Shown here in pieces: positions 8,253-16,686 of a stretch of 64,000 nucleotides of DNA (position 1 is its first letter; each line of letters opens with the position of its first letter). The translations under genes and the position numbers were made by a program. Source of the DNA: Candidatus Omnitrophota bacterium. GTDB taxonomy: Bacteria; Omnitrophota; Gorgyraeia; Zapsychrales; Zapsychraceae. Location of the stretch: assembly GCA_020429915.1 (NCBI GenBank), contig JAGQKV010000011.1, positions 36,744 through 100,743 of the forward strand, given 5' to 3'. The notes under the pieces are model-generated. The model made no database searches, was not told where the DNA came from, and saw nothing but the letters and a program-made list of their open reading frames with translations.

Positions 8253-8397
8253 ATTGTTTGGGCGCACCGAGCTTTTCCGGGGCGTCCGCCAAAGACGGTA
8301 GTTTAATATCCTTAAAGGCGTCTTCGCATCCCCCAGCCAGCAGGCATCCCGCCGCCAGTATCACCAACATGAACCATTTCAGACCGTTATTTCGCAT
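8251..8397 (-). CDS. Very small lipoprotein, 48 aa
   Basis: This short gene has an ATG preceded by GGAGG with good spacing. Its 48 residues start MRNNGLKWFM, continue as a hydrophobic signal of about 14 residues and end in the lipobox LLAGGC, with Cys at residue 24. The mature peptide of about 25 residues is Pro/Lys/Ala-rich (KLPSLADAPEKLGAPKQ). It lies 23 bases after the stop of the VWA gene on the same strand, so it is probably the last gene of the ExbB/ExbD/TPR/VWA operon and may be an outer-membrane anchor or accessory part of that system. Confidence 0.68.
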   Translation of the reverse strand: MRNNGLKWFMLVILAAGCLLAGGCEDAFKDIKLPSLADAPEKLGAPKQ

Positions 8398-8420
8398 TCC
8401 CGTCCTCCGATTGACAGCGG

Positions 8421-10067
8421 TTAATCCAAATAAGGCGTCCTGATTTTGTAGCGCTTGGACAACGCGCGGATCTGCTCAATGAGCTGCGTATTATCTTCGC
8501 CCTCGCGCAGCTGTCCGATCAGTTCGTAAATCTTGTTGAAAGCCCAGTTCTTGGCGATGTCCTGCGTGCCTTCGGCCGCTTCATGCAGGGATGATTCGAT
8601 AACGAATTCTGTCACCTTTCCTTCGACGTTACCGACCAACTGCAACACAAAGTCGTCTTCGTCACTGTATTTCCCATACAAGGTAAACTCAATATTGCGG
8701 AAGAAATCCGGCAACAGTTTCGGATAGATATCCTGCTCGGCCAATCCGCTCACATGATAACGCAGATTCACCAGGACCGGCTCCTTGATTTTGTCGTACA
8801 TGTTCCCGAGGTACTGGCCGATCTGGTGTGACCGGTAGGAATATTCGCTCCAGCCGCGATTCTTGTAAGTGATAAAGTCCAGCAGGTAGCGATTAACATT
8901 CAGCCCGCCGCTGAACGCAAAGATCGATCGCAGTCCGTTATTCAATTCGGAGACCTCATGGATGATCCGGCTGGGCTCGGTCACCCCCTGGGTGGGATAA
9001 CCGTCGCTGAGGAAAATGATGTAGGAGGGATTGCGGTTGATCGGCCGGGATATGCTGCTCAGCAACGCGTTGTAAGCATCGGTCCGTGTCCCCAAGGTGA
9101 GCTCGTCGACAAAACGCAGGGCCTGGCGGACATTCTCTGCGTTGGGAACCACCGACTGCGGCTTGAATTCTACGATGAACTTTTTGAAAGCCAGGATATT
9201 GAACGTGTCTCCGGGATTCAAATTGCTCAGGCTGTACTCCAATCCTTCCTTAAACTCGCGGAATCGTTTTTCGGTGGTACTCTTGGAACAGTCGATCAGA
9301 AATACGACTTCTTTGGTAATGGTCTTGAGTTCGGCGGCGTCCTTACCGACCTTCATATTGATCTGGAAATATTTCTCCTTGGTCTTCGGGTCGGTGTATG
9401 TCAGAACCTCGCTGACCAAGTACTCTTTCAAATCGGTAAACCGGCTTTTCTTGGAGACCAGCGGTTTGAAGTCCCCATGAATGACGCCCGACGTCTCGGC
9501 GGACTTGAAATCTTTGACCTGCGGATTCCACTTGGGGGTGAAGCCAGGCATCTTTTCATAAAACTCTTCCGGCTCTATTCGTTGATCGATCACCTGACCG
9601 GGCTCTACAGCAGTGTTCTCCACGGTCAGCTGACTGATCTCGATAATCGGAGCGTTGGTCTTCACCGCGGGTTTGCGTTTGAGTCCGGAAAGGTCGCGGA
9701 AATACTGCGCCGGGTCCCGCTTGATCTCCTGATTGCGGGACGCGAACAACTCTTCGATCTTGGCATCATATTCCTCGAGCACCGGATCGTTCTTCCCGGT
9801 CTCGAATTTATCGAACTCCTTCTTGGCCAAGTCCATTTCGGCGGGCTGTTCGAACTTGATCCGTTCGGTATAATCGATCGGCTGGGTCTCAAAGGCCTTG
9901 CGTTCGGGAATATCGACGTGGAGCTTCTGAATCTGGAAATTCTTGCGCTCCGGGGTCTTGTTCTCAGGCGCCCCCTGCAAACGCACATGGGTCGCGCCGA
10001 AAAAGAGCAGGACGTGCAGTCCGACAGACACGATCAGGGCGGTTATGATTTCGTCACGGTAATTCAT
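8421..10067 (-). CDS. VWA-domain protein with TonB/TolA-type energy-transduction helix
   Basis: A 548-aa inner-membrane-anchored protein. The N-terminal helix (8-26) carries S14-x3-H18 (IVSVGLHVLLF), the SxxxH signature by which TonB and TolA contact ExbBD or TolQR. A charged, Pro/Glu-rich periplasmic stretch (30-245) follows, then a von Willebrand A domain with a complete metal-ion-dependent adhesion site: D259-x-S261-x-S263, T329 and D355 (LSDG). The C-terminal 130 residues form a beta-rich region. ExbB- and ExbD-like genes are in the same operon, so the protein probably couples proton flow to a metal-dependent binding event in the periplasm; this is inference. Its ATG overlaps the TPR gene stop (ATGA). 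Confidence 0.85.
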   Translation of the reverse strand: MNYRDEIITALIVSVGLHVLLFFGATHVRLQGAPENKTPERKNFQIQKLHVDIPERKAFETQPIDYTERIKFEQPAEMDLAKKEFDKFETGKNDPVLEEYDAKIEELFASRNQEIKRDPAQYFRDLSGLKRKPAVKTNAPIIEISQLTVENTAVEPGQVIDQRIEPEEFYEKMPGFTPKWNPQVKDFKSAETSGVIHGDFKPLVSKKSRFTDLKEYLVSEVLTYTDPKTKEKYFQINMKVGKDAAELKTITKEVVFLIDCSKSTTEKRFREFKEGLEYSLSNLNPGDTFNILAFKKFIVEFKPQSVVPNAENVRQALRFVDELTLGTRTDAYNALLSSISRPINRNPSYIIFLSDGYPTQGVTEPSRIIHEVSELNNGLRSIFAFSGGLNVNRYLLDFITYKNRGWSEYSYRSHQIGQYLGNMYDKIKEPVLVNLRYHVSGLAEQDIYPKLLPDFFRNIEFTLYGKYSDEDDFVLQLVGNVEGKVTEFVIESSLHEAAEGTQDIAKNWAFNKIYELIGQLREGEDNTQLIEQIRALSKRYKIRTPYLD

Positions 10068-12406
10068 GAATTTAACGCCGCCAACCGTTTCTGCGCCTCA
10101 TTGAAACGGTGGCTCTTGGTGTAAAGTTGAATGATTTCCTGATAAACATTACGCGCGTCGTTCAGTTTATTGAGCTGCTCAAAAATCTTTCCGGCCCGAA
10201 ACAGTGACTCCGGAGAATACCACGGATCGTTGTACAGTACGGCCACCAGCATGTAAAACTTGGCCGCCTCCTCCAGCTGTTCCTTCTTCTCCAGAAGACT
10301 GCCCATCTGAAAGCGTGCCTTGAGGCTGATCTCGGCCTCATCGGCATAACTCAGCAGCACCGTATCCAGAACGGCCTTGGCCGCGTCGATGTGATTGATC
10401 GTCATCAAACAGCGGGCCATGCCGAGATACGCCTTGGGGACAAACAAACGTTCCGACTCAATGTTGACGACTTTGTCGTACTCGGTCAACGCGCTCTGGC
10501 ACTGTCCCTGTTCCTGGTAAGCGGCGCCGCGGAAATAGGCCAGCGCCTGGCGGTCTTCGTCGGTGGTCAGCTTGGACTCGGCCTTCTTAAGAACGGCCAA
10601 CACCGTATTGTACGACTTGGCTTCCAGACTTTTCTCGGCGATCCACAAGTACATATCGATCTTCAGGTCATTCTCATCATAAGTCTCGATGATCTCTTTC
10701 AGCAGCAGGATCGCTTTTTCATATTCCTGACGGTCGAGGTGGATCAAGGCCATATTCTTCAACGCGGAATAATAAAGCGCCGTATCCTCGCCCTTGGGGA
10801 CCTGGCGGTAAAACGCCAGGGCATCATCCAACCGCTGCGCCAGCTGGAGATTGTAGGCAAGCAGGAACATACTCTCCAGACGTTTGGGATTCTCCAGGTC
10901 GCGCTGAACGATTTGTTCGAACGTCGCGATCGCCTGATCATACTGTTTGGTTTCCGAATACATGCTGCCCAGCAAAAACCGCACCCGGCCGACATTCTTG
11001 TCGTCGGGATAGGCCTTGAGGAATTCCAGCGAATCGGATATAGCCTTGTCGTAATCCTTAACCTTGCTTTTCAGCAGGATCTGATTGAATAACGCTTCTT
11101 TCTTCTTGCCTTCATCATCGGCGCTGGCAAAATATTCTTCAAACAGCGCGGCCGCTTCCGCTTCTTTTCCAAGCGCGTTCTTGGCATGCGCCAAGCCGTA
11201 CAGGGCCTCGCTCTTGTATTCGGTCGCATGATATTTCTCCAGCAACTGTGCATATAAACCGTGCGCCGCCTCAAAGTTTGCCAGACTATACTCCGACTCG
11301 GCCTTGAAGAACATGCCCTTCTCGGCATACGCCTCCTGACCCTTCCAGGACTCGTCGATCAGCTCGATGACATCGGCATATTTCCGGGACAAGAACAGGA
11401 TCTCCACTTTCACGTCCACCGCCTTATTCTTCTGGTCGGTGGTGAGGCCTTCCAGGGTCAGGGCCCGGTCGATCTCCGCCAGGGCCGCATCGTACTGATT
11501 GAGCTGCTTTAACGAGCGTGCGGTGACGTAGCGCACGTCAAACAACCGGCCGCCCGGAGTCAACTTGTCCTGATAGTGTTCGGCGCGCTTGATCACCGCA
11601 TTGTAAGCCGGCACATTGAACAAAGCCAGCAACAGATTACTGACGGCATCTTCCACCAGCGCCTTGTCTGGATTCAGGTCTACCACCTCGGCAAACAGGT
11701 CCGCGCTGACCTCATAATCTCCCGACAAGAACGCGGTCTCCGCCTGCTTGTAAAGAGCGATCCCTTTGAATGCGTTATCGGTGGCGTTGACCGTGGCCCG
11801 CTGGAAGGCATCCACGGCCGCGGCATGTTCCCCCCGGGCCTTGTAAATATCCCCGAGTTTGATGGTCGCCTCCAGGGCCGTGGAACTGGACGGGTCGATA
11901 AGGGCCGCCTTTTGATACTGTTCCACGGCGCCGTCGGTGTTCCCCCTGGCTTCGTACACCTGGGCGAGCACATAATACTTCTTTTGCAGCCACTCTTCCT
12001 CCAGCCCGTCCTCGCTGATGGCATTGACCGCCTCCAGGGCGGCATCAAACTGTTGCCGATTGATGTGACACTGCCCCAAACGCAATCGCGCCAACTGGAT
12101 CTTGTCACGGTTGGCAAAGTGCAACGTGTACTCTTTGTAATGCTGTCCCGCCCGCTCGTAGTTCTTGTTAAAGAAGTAACTCTCCGCCATACCGAACAGG
12201 GCCTCATGAGTATGCGGACTGTCCGGATTCTGCCGGATGAACTCGCGGTATTCACTGGCGGCCATATCGTACAGGCCACGCTGAAACAGCCCGTTGGCAA
12301 AATCGATCTTTTCAAACTGCGGATCGACCTGGTTCTGCGCCGCGGCCGGCAGGACGACGAGCGTCAGGATAACAAAGATAATGCTAAGCGCCAGTCGTGG
12401 TTTCAT
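10064..12406 (-). CDS. Periplasmic TPR-repeat protein, 780 aa
   Basis: The start chosen is the ATG overlapping the ExbD stop (ATGA); the product begins with a signal peptide of about 22 residues ending in LPAAA. The rest is an array of roughly 18-20 tetratricopeptide repeats. Examples are FQRGLYDMAASEYREFIRQ, ALFGMAESYFFNKNYERAG and LFRAGKIFEQLNKLNDARN. TPR proteins of this kind are scaffolds and resemble the BamD/YbgF-CpoB type that works with Tol. In this operon it is a candidate periplasmic scaffold for the VWA protein. No catalytic residue is visible. Confidence 0.85.
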   Translation of the reverse strand: MKPRLALSIIFVILTLVVLPAAAQNQVDPQFEKIDFANGLFQRGLYDMAASEYREFIRQNPDSPHTHEALFGMAESYFFNKNYERAGQHYKEYTLHFANRDKIQLARLRLGQCHINRQQFDAALEAVNAISEDGLEEEWLQKKYYVLAQVYEARGNTDGAVEQYQKAALIDPSSSTALEATIKLGDIYKARGEHAAAVDAFQRATVNATDNAFKGIALYKQAETAFLSGDYEVSADLFAEVVDLNPDKALVEDAVSNLLLALFNVPAYNAVIKRAEHYQDKLTPGGRLFDVRYVTARSLKQLNQYDAALAEIDRALTLEGLTTDQKNKAVDVKVEILFLSRKYADVIELIDESWKGQEAYAEKGMFFKAESEYSLANFEAAHGLYAQLLEKYHATEYKSEALYGLAHAKNALGKEAEAAALFEEYFASADDEGKKKEALFNQILLKSKVKDYDKAISDSLEFLKAYPDDKNVGRVRFLLGSMYSETKQYDQAIATFEQIVQRDLENPKRLESMFLLAYNLQLAQRLDDALAFYRQVPKGEDTALYYSALKNMALIHLDRQEYEKAILLLKEIIETYDENDLKIDMYLWIAEKSLEAKSYNTVLAVLKKAESKLTTDEDRQALAYFRGAAYQEQGQCQSALTEYDKVVNIESERLFVPKAYLGMARCLMTINHIDAAKAVLDTVLLSYADEAEISLKARFQMGSLLEKKEQLEEAAKFYMLVAVLYNDPWYSPESLFRAGKIFEQLNKLNDARNVYQEIIQLYTKSHRFNEAQKRLAALNS

Positions 12407-12834
12407 TCTTGATCGGAAGAAGGTTTCATGGTGGCGAAGGAAATGTTCCATATGCCTGCCTTGGCGCAGGCGTCCAGCGCATTGATCGTGTGTTTATGGA
12501 TGGTATTCTCATCCGCCCGGATAATGATCGACTGGTCCGGAAAAAGCGTCGAGACTCGCACCAGCATCTTTTCCAAGGCGTCCTGGGAGAGCTCTTTTTG
12601 ATTGACGACAAAGCGTCCGTCGGTATCGATGTTAATGATGATCTCACCCGGACTGCGGGCCGCGTCCTTGGATTCCTGTGCCTGCGGCACGCTGATGTTG
12701 ATCTCCGTTTCCTGCTGGTTGAAGATCGAGATGGTCATGAAGAAGACCAGCGTCAAAAAAACGATATCGATCAGCGGCGCCATCTGCACCACCGGGCGTT
12801 GTTTCTGGTATTCCGAAATCGCGTACTTTGCCAT
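12403..12834 (-). CDS. ExbD/TolR-family biopolymer transport protein
   Basis: A 143-aa protein with a short cytoplasmic N-terminus, one transmembrane helix (about 19-38) and a periplasmic domain. The proton-carrying Asp is D23 in MAPLIDIVFLTLVFFM, the hallmark of ExbD/TolR. The periplasmic part ends with the family pattern IIIRADENTIHKHTINALDACAKAGI. It forms the stator of a proton-driven motor with the ExbB-like protein encoded two bases upstream. The TonB-like partner is predicted to be the VWA protein of the same operon. Confidence 0.92.
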   Translation of the reverse strand: MAKYAISEYQKQRPVVQMAPLIDIVFLTLVFFMTISIFNQQETEINISVPQAQESKDAARSPGEIIINIDTDGRFVVNQKELSQDALEKMLVRVSTLFPDQSIIIRADENTIHKHTINALDACAKAGIWNISFATMKPSSDQE

Positions 12835-12836
12835 GA

Positions 12837-13601
12837 TCAGGCCCCCATCTCTTCGAATATCTTGATGATGTCGGTCCCGTAGGTTTCGATTTCATGGGCG
12901 ATTCCCTGCACCTTGCCGCGGAAATAGGTATAGAAGAGCATCACCGGAATGGCGACGACCAGCCCGCCCGCCGTGGTGACCATTGCCTTGGAAACACCGC
13001 CCGCCAGCAATATCGGCTTAACCACAGCCTCCTGAAACGCGATGACGTTGAACGCTTGAATCATCCCCAAAACCGTTCCCAGCAGACCGATCAGCGGAGC
13101 CACCGCCGCGATATCCGCCAAGTAGCTGATGCCTTGCCACAATTCCCCGATTTCGCGCCGGACCTGGTTCTCCATGGCCTCCTTGGCGAAGATCATACCC
13201 CGCTTCTTTTTGTTAAGTCCGGCCATGATAATCCGGACCACGGCGTTGGACTCGTTCTTGCAGGTCTCACGGATGGTATTTTCATGACCGCCTTCCAGCT
13301 GCTCGATCAGTTTTTCGGTAAACTCGCGTGGCACCAACTTGCCCGAGTTCAGGTGCAGAAAGAGATAGCAGATGATCGTCACCGCCACCACGGACAGTCC
13401 GCAGAGCACCCACATAATGATGCCCCCGCTCTGGATCGTGTCCCACAGGCTCATTCCCTGTTTGGAGGCCTCGAGAGACTCCACGTAGCCCTGCACCTTG
13501 TCTCCGGATTGCGCCAATGCCGTGACAGGGCTCAGACAGCCCGCCGTAAGCATGAGTAGTAGAGCGAAAATGATTTGACCTGACCAAGCGTGTGCTTTCA
13601 T
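12837..13601 (-). CDS. ExbB/TolQ/MotA-family proton channel protein
   Basis: The start is the ATG preceded by AAAGGAGATCCAT. The 254-aa product begins with a cleavable-looking signal sequence ending near ALA (residue 31) and an extra periplasmic segment, as in some ExbB proteins outside Enterobacteria. Three membrane helices follow (about 60-82, 160-185 and 200-225). The family core is clear in ISYLADIAAVAPLIGLLGTV and VSKAMVTTAGGLVVAIPVML. It conducts protons with ExbD. It is the first gene of the ExbB/ExbD/TPR/VWA/lipoprotein operon. Confidence 0.92.
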   Translation of the reverse strand: MKAHAWSGQIIFALLLMLTAGCLSPVTALAQSGDKVQGYVESLEASKQGMSLWDTIQSGGIIMWVLCGLSVVAVTIICYLFLHLNSGKLVPREFTEKLIEQLEGGHENTIRETCKNESNAVVRIIMAGLNKKKRGMIFAKEAMENQVRREIGELWQGISYLADIAAVAPLIGLLGTVLGMIQAFNVIAFQEAVVKPILLAGGVSKAMVTTAGGLVVAIPVMLFYTYFRGKVQGIAHEIETYGTDIIKIFEEMGA

Positions 13602-13806
13602 ATGGATCTCCTTTAACCTGTAGAATATGGCGAATATTCTGGAATTGCGATTGCGGAATTGAGTATGCCGGCCGGCCTCCCGGGGAAGCCGTCGCCGTAT
13701 AGGACGGTTAATCTTTCTCACTATTCTAAGAAATTTCCGGGTTAAATCAAATGATTATTTGACTGGAAATACGGCCTGAGGGGGTGTGGATGACGCGCGG
13801 CTGCCG

Positions 13807-14820
13807 CTAGCGGGTGTCCTCGTTCATGCGCTTCCGGAGTTGATAGACAATTCCGCCGGCAAAAGCCGATTTGGGAAGCATGAATTTGCGGGCCGAGACC
13901 GTGATGGCCGTCTCCCCCGCTTCGGTTTCGGTGATGTCGAAACGGACATCATGACCATCAATCTTGGCGGCCAGGTATCCCTTCTCGCGGTGCTGTTTCT
14001 TCAATGCGCCCCGCTCGGCGATGAATTCCCGGCAAAAATCGAAGGCCTTGTCCCTGCTCATACGCGTGGCCAACACCGAATCGTCGTCCGCCACCATGAT
14101 GCCCAGGATCCCGGCCGGGAGAAATCCGACGCCGAGCACGGCGGCCGCCGCGTATATCCCCGCACTCTTAATGGCCGTGGGGCCCATCGCATGGACGATC
14201 AGCACCGTCATCAATTTCTCAAAACTGTCGACATCGCGGATCACCTTGTCCTTCAGCGGGATATCGTAAACCTGGATCACCGGGGTCTCGCCTTTGCTGA
14301 AATCCTTGACCACCACCTGCTCGACATTGAGCCGCAGCTCCTGTATGAAGAATTTGGGCTTCTTCACCTTCTTAACCGGCTTATCCTCTTTAGCCGGCGG
14401 GTCTTTTCCGCTCTGTGCGATCTTCAGGGCGTCGACATTCAACTTCTTATCGGCATTTTTAATAATCACCAGCTCCTTCATATTGATGACCACGGCGGAC
14501 ATTGCCAGCCGGCCGGTCAGCATCCGCCACGGGTTCAGGCGCACACTGACTTCCGGGACGTCGAGCATAACCTCATCGGGAAAACCATCGGGATTGTAGA
14601 GCTTGAAGCCTTTGATGGCCATACGCTGGCGCACAAGACTCAGAGAAATGCGACCGACCTCCAGGCGGGCTCCAATGACTTTGGGGCCGAGTCCGATCAG
14701 CAATTGTTTAAGGAAGAAATTTTTGAGGCCTCCCAGGAGGAGAAGGAGGGCCAAGACGACAGCAGCCAATTGCAGGATCTGCTGATAATTCCATCGTTTT
14801 GGACGACCGGGCGTCTTCAT
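13807..14820 (-). CDS. AsmA/DUF748-like membrane-anchored protein
   Basis: A 337-aa protein with one transmembrane helix (about 17-36) and a periplasmic beta-rich domain. The phrases GARLEVGRISLSLVRQRMAI and FKLYNPDGFPDEVMLDVPEV are typical of the AsmA/DUF748 N-terminal repeat, which forms part of lipid-transfer proteins. The length is much less than classical AsmA (about 600 aa), so it is a short member. The C-terminal third contains a hydrophobic stretch (about 215-240) and a charged domain with no recognised motif. The start has AGGAGG upstream. A hairpin at 14840-14875 separates it from the next gene upstream. Confidence 0.65.
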   Translation of the reverse strand: MKTPGRPKRWNYQQILQLAAVVLALLLLLGGLKNFFLKQLLIGLGPKVIGARLEVGRISLSLVRQRMAIKGFKLYNPDGFPDEVMLDVPEVSVRLNPWRMLTGRLAMSAVVINMKELVIIKNADKKLNVDALKIAQSGKDPPAKEDKPVKKVKKPKFFIQELRLNVEQVVVKDFSKGETPVIQVYDIPLKDKVIRDVDSFEKLMTVLIVHAMGPTAIKSAGIYAAAAVLGVGFLPAGILGIMVADDDSVLATRMSRDKAFDFCREFIAERGALKKQHREKGYLAAKIDGHDVRFDITETEAGETAITVSARKFMLPKSAFAGGIVYQLRKRMNEDTR

Positions 14821-14839
14821 TCCGTTCCTCCTGAAAGAA

Positions 14840-14875
14840 GGGGGCAGATCCGCTCACGCGAGTGAATCTGCCCCC
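14840..14875 (-). terminator. Terminator-like hairpin after the DUF3332 gene
   Basis: The arms GGGGGCAGAT (14840-14849) and ATCTGCCCCC (14866-14875) are perfectly complementary and enclose a 16-base loop with its own weak pairing. On the minus strand it is followed by TTCTTTC, a weak U-tract. It lies 26 bases downstream of the DUF3332 gene stop and just before the AsmA-like gene's ribosome site. Confidence 0.55.
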
Positions 14876-14900
14876 GGGAATGCACAGGTTCGGGTCGTAT

Positions 14901-15437
14901 CTATTTCAGAAGCTGTTGCTTCAGGCCCTCAAACTGGTCGGCATTGATGCTCTTGACCATTTGGATCTGGTCGTTGTAAAGCGCCAAATCACCGTTGTCT
15001 CCGCGAACGGATGAGGACAGGATATTACCTTCGGCATCTTTGGCGATAACCGCGGCATCCGTCCGCTCAAGGATAATCGTTTCGGTGGTTCCATCGGCAT
15101 TGCTCGCCGTAACGGTAATAGCATCGGATTTCTCGTCGTACGACATCACCAGCTTGTCACCGTCGGTGCTGACGAATTTCTTCGGACCGTTGGGATTATA
15201 AACGATCGGATTTTCGTCAGTCCAGAACTCGATGGAGTTGAAAATGACGGCGTCACACCAGGTCGCGATTCCGTAAATCGGCAGAATGGCAACGACCAGG
15301 AATACCAACTCATCCGCCCACTTGTCGCTTTGTGACCGGTGCGCATCATAAACCTTTCGGGTCAGGTTGAAAGAACCTGTACATCCGATGCTGGTTGTGA
15401 CGGTTAACACCAGTAATAACGCGATGACCTTTTTCAA
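14901..15437 (-). CDS. DUF3332 family lipoprotein
   Basis: The start codon is TTG, chosen because AAGGAGGAAGC lies at the correct distance and the signal peptide begins there (MKKVIALLLVLT). The lipobox is TSIGC with Cys at residue 19. The segment FNLTRKVYDAHRSQSDKWAD followed by a hydrophobic helix (ELVFLVVAILPIYGIATWCD) and FNSIEFWT matches DUF3332 lipoproteins, which have no settled role. The 178-aa length is normal for the family. A TATAAT box lies about 40 bases upstream at 15476-15481. The C-terminal part is a beta-rich domain of simple sequence. Confidence 0.85.
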   Translation of the reverse strand: MKKVIALLLVLTVTTSIGCTGSFNLTRKVYDAHRSQSDKWADELVFLVVAILPIYGIATWCDAVIFNSIEFWTDENPIVYNPNGPKKFVSTDGDKLVMSYDEKSDAITVTASNADGTTETIILERTDAAVIAKDAEGNILSSSVRGDNGDLALYNDQIQMVKSINADQFEGLKQQLLK

Positions 15438-15508
15438 AGCTTCCTCCTTGCTTTGGGTTAATAAAATTTATCCCCATTATACCACAAAAGGGTTTTTGGC
15501 AACCTCCT

Positions 15509-16279
15509 TCACAGAGTTTTTTGGCGTCGGGCTTCGTAAATCAGGATCGACGCGCTGACCGTCACGTTAAGCGAGGACGCGGCGCCCTGCATGGGAATCC
15601 TGACACGGTGGTCGCTGCGCCGGGTCCAGAAGTCGGACACGCCGGCGTGCTCGTTGCCCACAATGATCGCCGTCGGCCCGCGCATATCCACGGCGGTATA
15701 TTCTTCGGCGGCATGGGCCGATGCCGACAGAATGGCGCACCCGCGTTCACGCAAATAGACGTAGGTTTGTTCGGACGTAGCCGCCGTTACGGGGACCGTA
15801 AAGACGGTACCGATACTGGAGCGCACCACATGCTGATTGTACAGGTCGGTCTTCCCGTCGCACAGGATGACGGCGGCCACCCCGGCTCCGTCCGCGGTCC
15901 GCAGCACCGCCCCCAGATTGCCGGGCTTCTCCACCGCCTCCAGAACCACCACCGTGGCATCCCCCGGGACGGACACATCGGCCAATGCCAGCGGCTCGGG
16001 CCGACACACGGCCAGGATGCCCTTCAGGCGGGAACCGAAGGCCATGGCGGCAAAAACGTCGCGGGGGACCTCGGTCACCGGAATATTTTCCGGAATTCCG
16101 GACTCGGGTTGAAAGATCTCCGGGCAAAGATACATGGCGTCCACACGGACCCCGGCCTTTAAAGCCCGTGAGACTTCAGGCCAACCTTCGACGATCACTT
16201 GGCCGGTCTTGCGGCGATAGGCGCGGGTGCGCAACCGTTTGACGCCCTGGACCGCATCCGTCCATAAATGCTCGGGCAT
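15509..16279 (-). CDS. SpoU-family RNA 2'-O-methyltransferase (RlmB/TrmH-type)
   Basis: A 256-aa SPOUT enzyme that methylates a ribose 2'-OH in rRNA or tRNA using SAM. The N-terminal substrate-binding domain covers about 1-105. The three SPOUT motifs are EKPGNLGAVLRTADGAG (115-131, with the catalytic Arg), IIVGNEHAGVS and IPMQGAASSLNVTVSASI, the last forming the trefoil knot and SAM site. The ATG has GGAGGGAAT upstream. Which nucleotide is modified cannot be read from the sequence. Confidence 0.9.
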   Translation of the reverse strand: MPEHLWTDAVQGVKRLRTRAYRRKTGQVIVEGWPEVSRALKAGVRVDAMYLCPEIFQPESGIPENIPVTEVPRDVFAAMAFGSRLKGILAVCRPEPLALADVSVPGDATVVVLEAVEKPGNLGAVLRTADGAGVAAVILCDGKTDLYNQHVVRSSIGTVFTVPVTAATSEQTYVYLRERGCAILSASAHAAEEYTAVDMRGPTAIIVGNEHAGVSDFWTRRSDHRVRIPMQGAASSLNVTVSASILIYEARRQKTL

Positions 16280-16414
16280 ATTCCCTCCTTTGTCCGGTTA
16301 GTCTTGGTCAGGCGGGCTCATCATACCGTAAACCACGAAGACGGGCAAGCCTCGGACGCCGGTCTGATCGTATGTCGATACCATTCTATATCTTACGCTC
16401 TTACGGATGGGCGG

Positions 16415-16570
16415 TCAGCCGGCGGACGGGACGGGATCCGGTTCGGGGACGGTCAGGGGGACTGCCTGACGGCGGCCGCGGCGCGCGGCCAGGTGAATGC
16501 ACAATTCGCCGATGAGTAATCCGGCCGTCAGACCGATGATACCGCACAGGATGAAAAAGAGGATCGTCAT
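16415..16570 (-). CDS. Small single-pass membrane protein, 51 aa
   Basis: This frame encodes 51 residues with one strong membrane helix at 3-22 (FFILCGIIGLTAGLLIGEL), a positively charged patch RRGRR at 30-34 and a Pro-rich tail (VPEPDPVPSAG). The positive-inside rule would place the C-terminus in the cytoplasm. The upstream GGTAAGGT is only a weak ribosome site. The gene lies in an otherwise empty gap between the SpoU gene and the ROK gene. I do not recognise it; the hydrophobic helix followed by a basic patch is the main evidence that it is real. Confidence 0.5.
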   Translation of the reverse strand: MTILFFILCGIIGLTAGLLIGELCIHLAARRGRRQAVPLTVPEPDPVPSAG

Positions 16571-16686
16571 GATGTACCTTACCTGGATGTCGTTTCCGTG
16601 GGATCTTGACTACAGGATGTAGTATGCCGGACCAATGTAAAATTTCGGTGAAGGTCCGGAAAAATCTGGGAAATATCCGCGGAAGG

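Noticed and set aside
8958-10124. 388-codon plus-strand frame opposite the VWA gene
   Set aside because: Antisense shadow of a well-supported gene with intact MIDAS and SxxxH motifs; no ribosome site.
13786-14865. 359-codon plus-strand frame opposite the AsmA-like gene
   Set aside because: His/Gln-rich shadow translation without motifs; the minus strand has signal-anchor and ribosome site.
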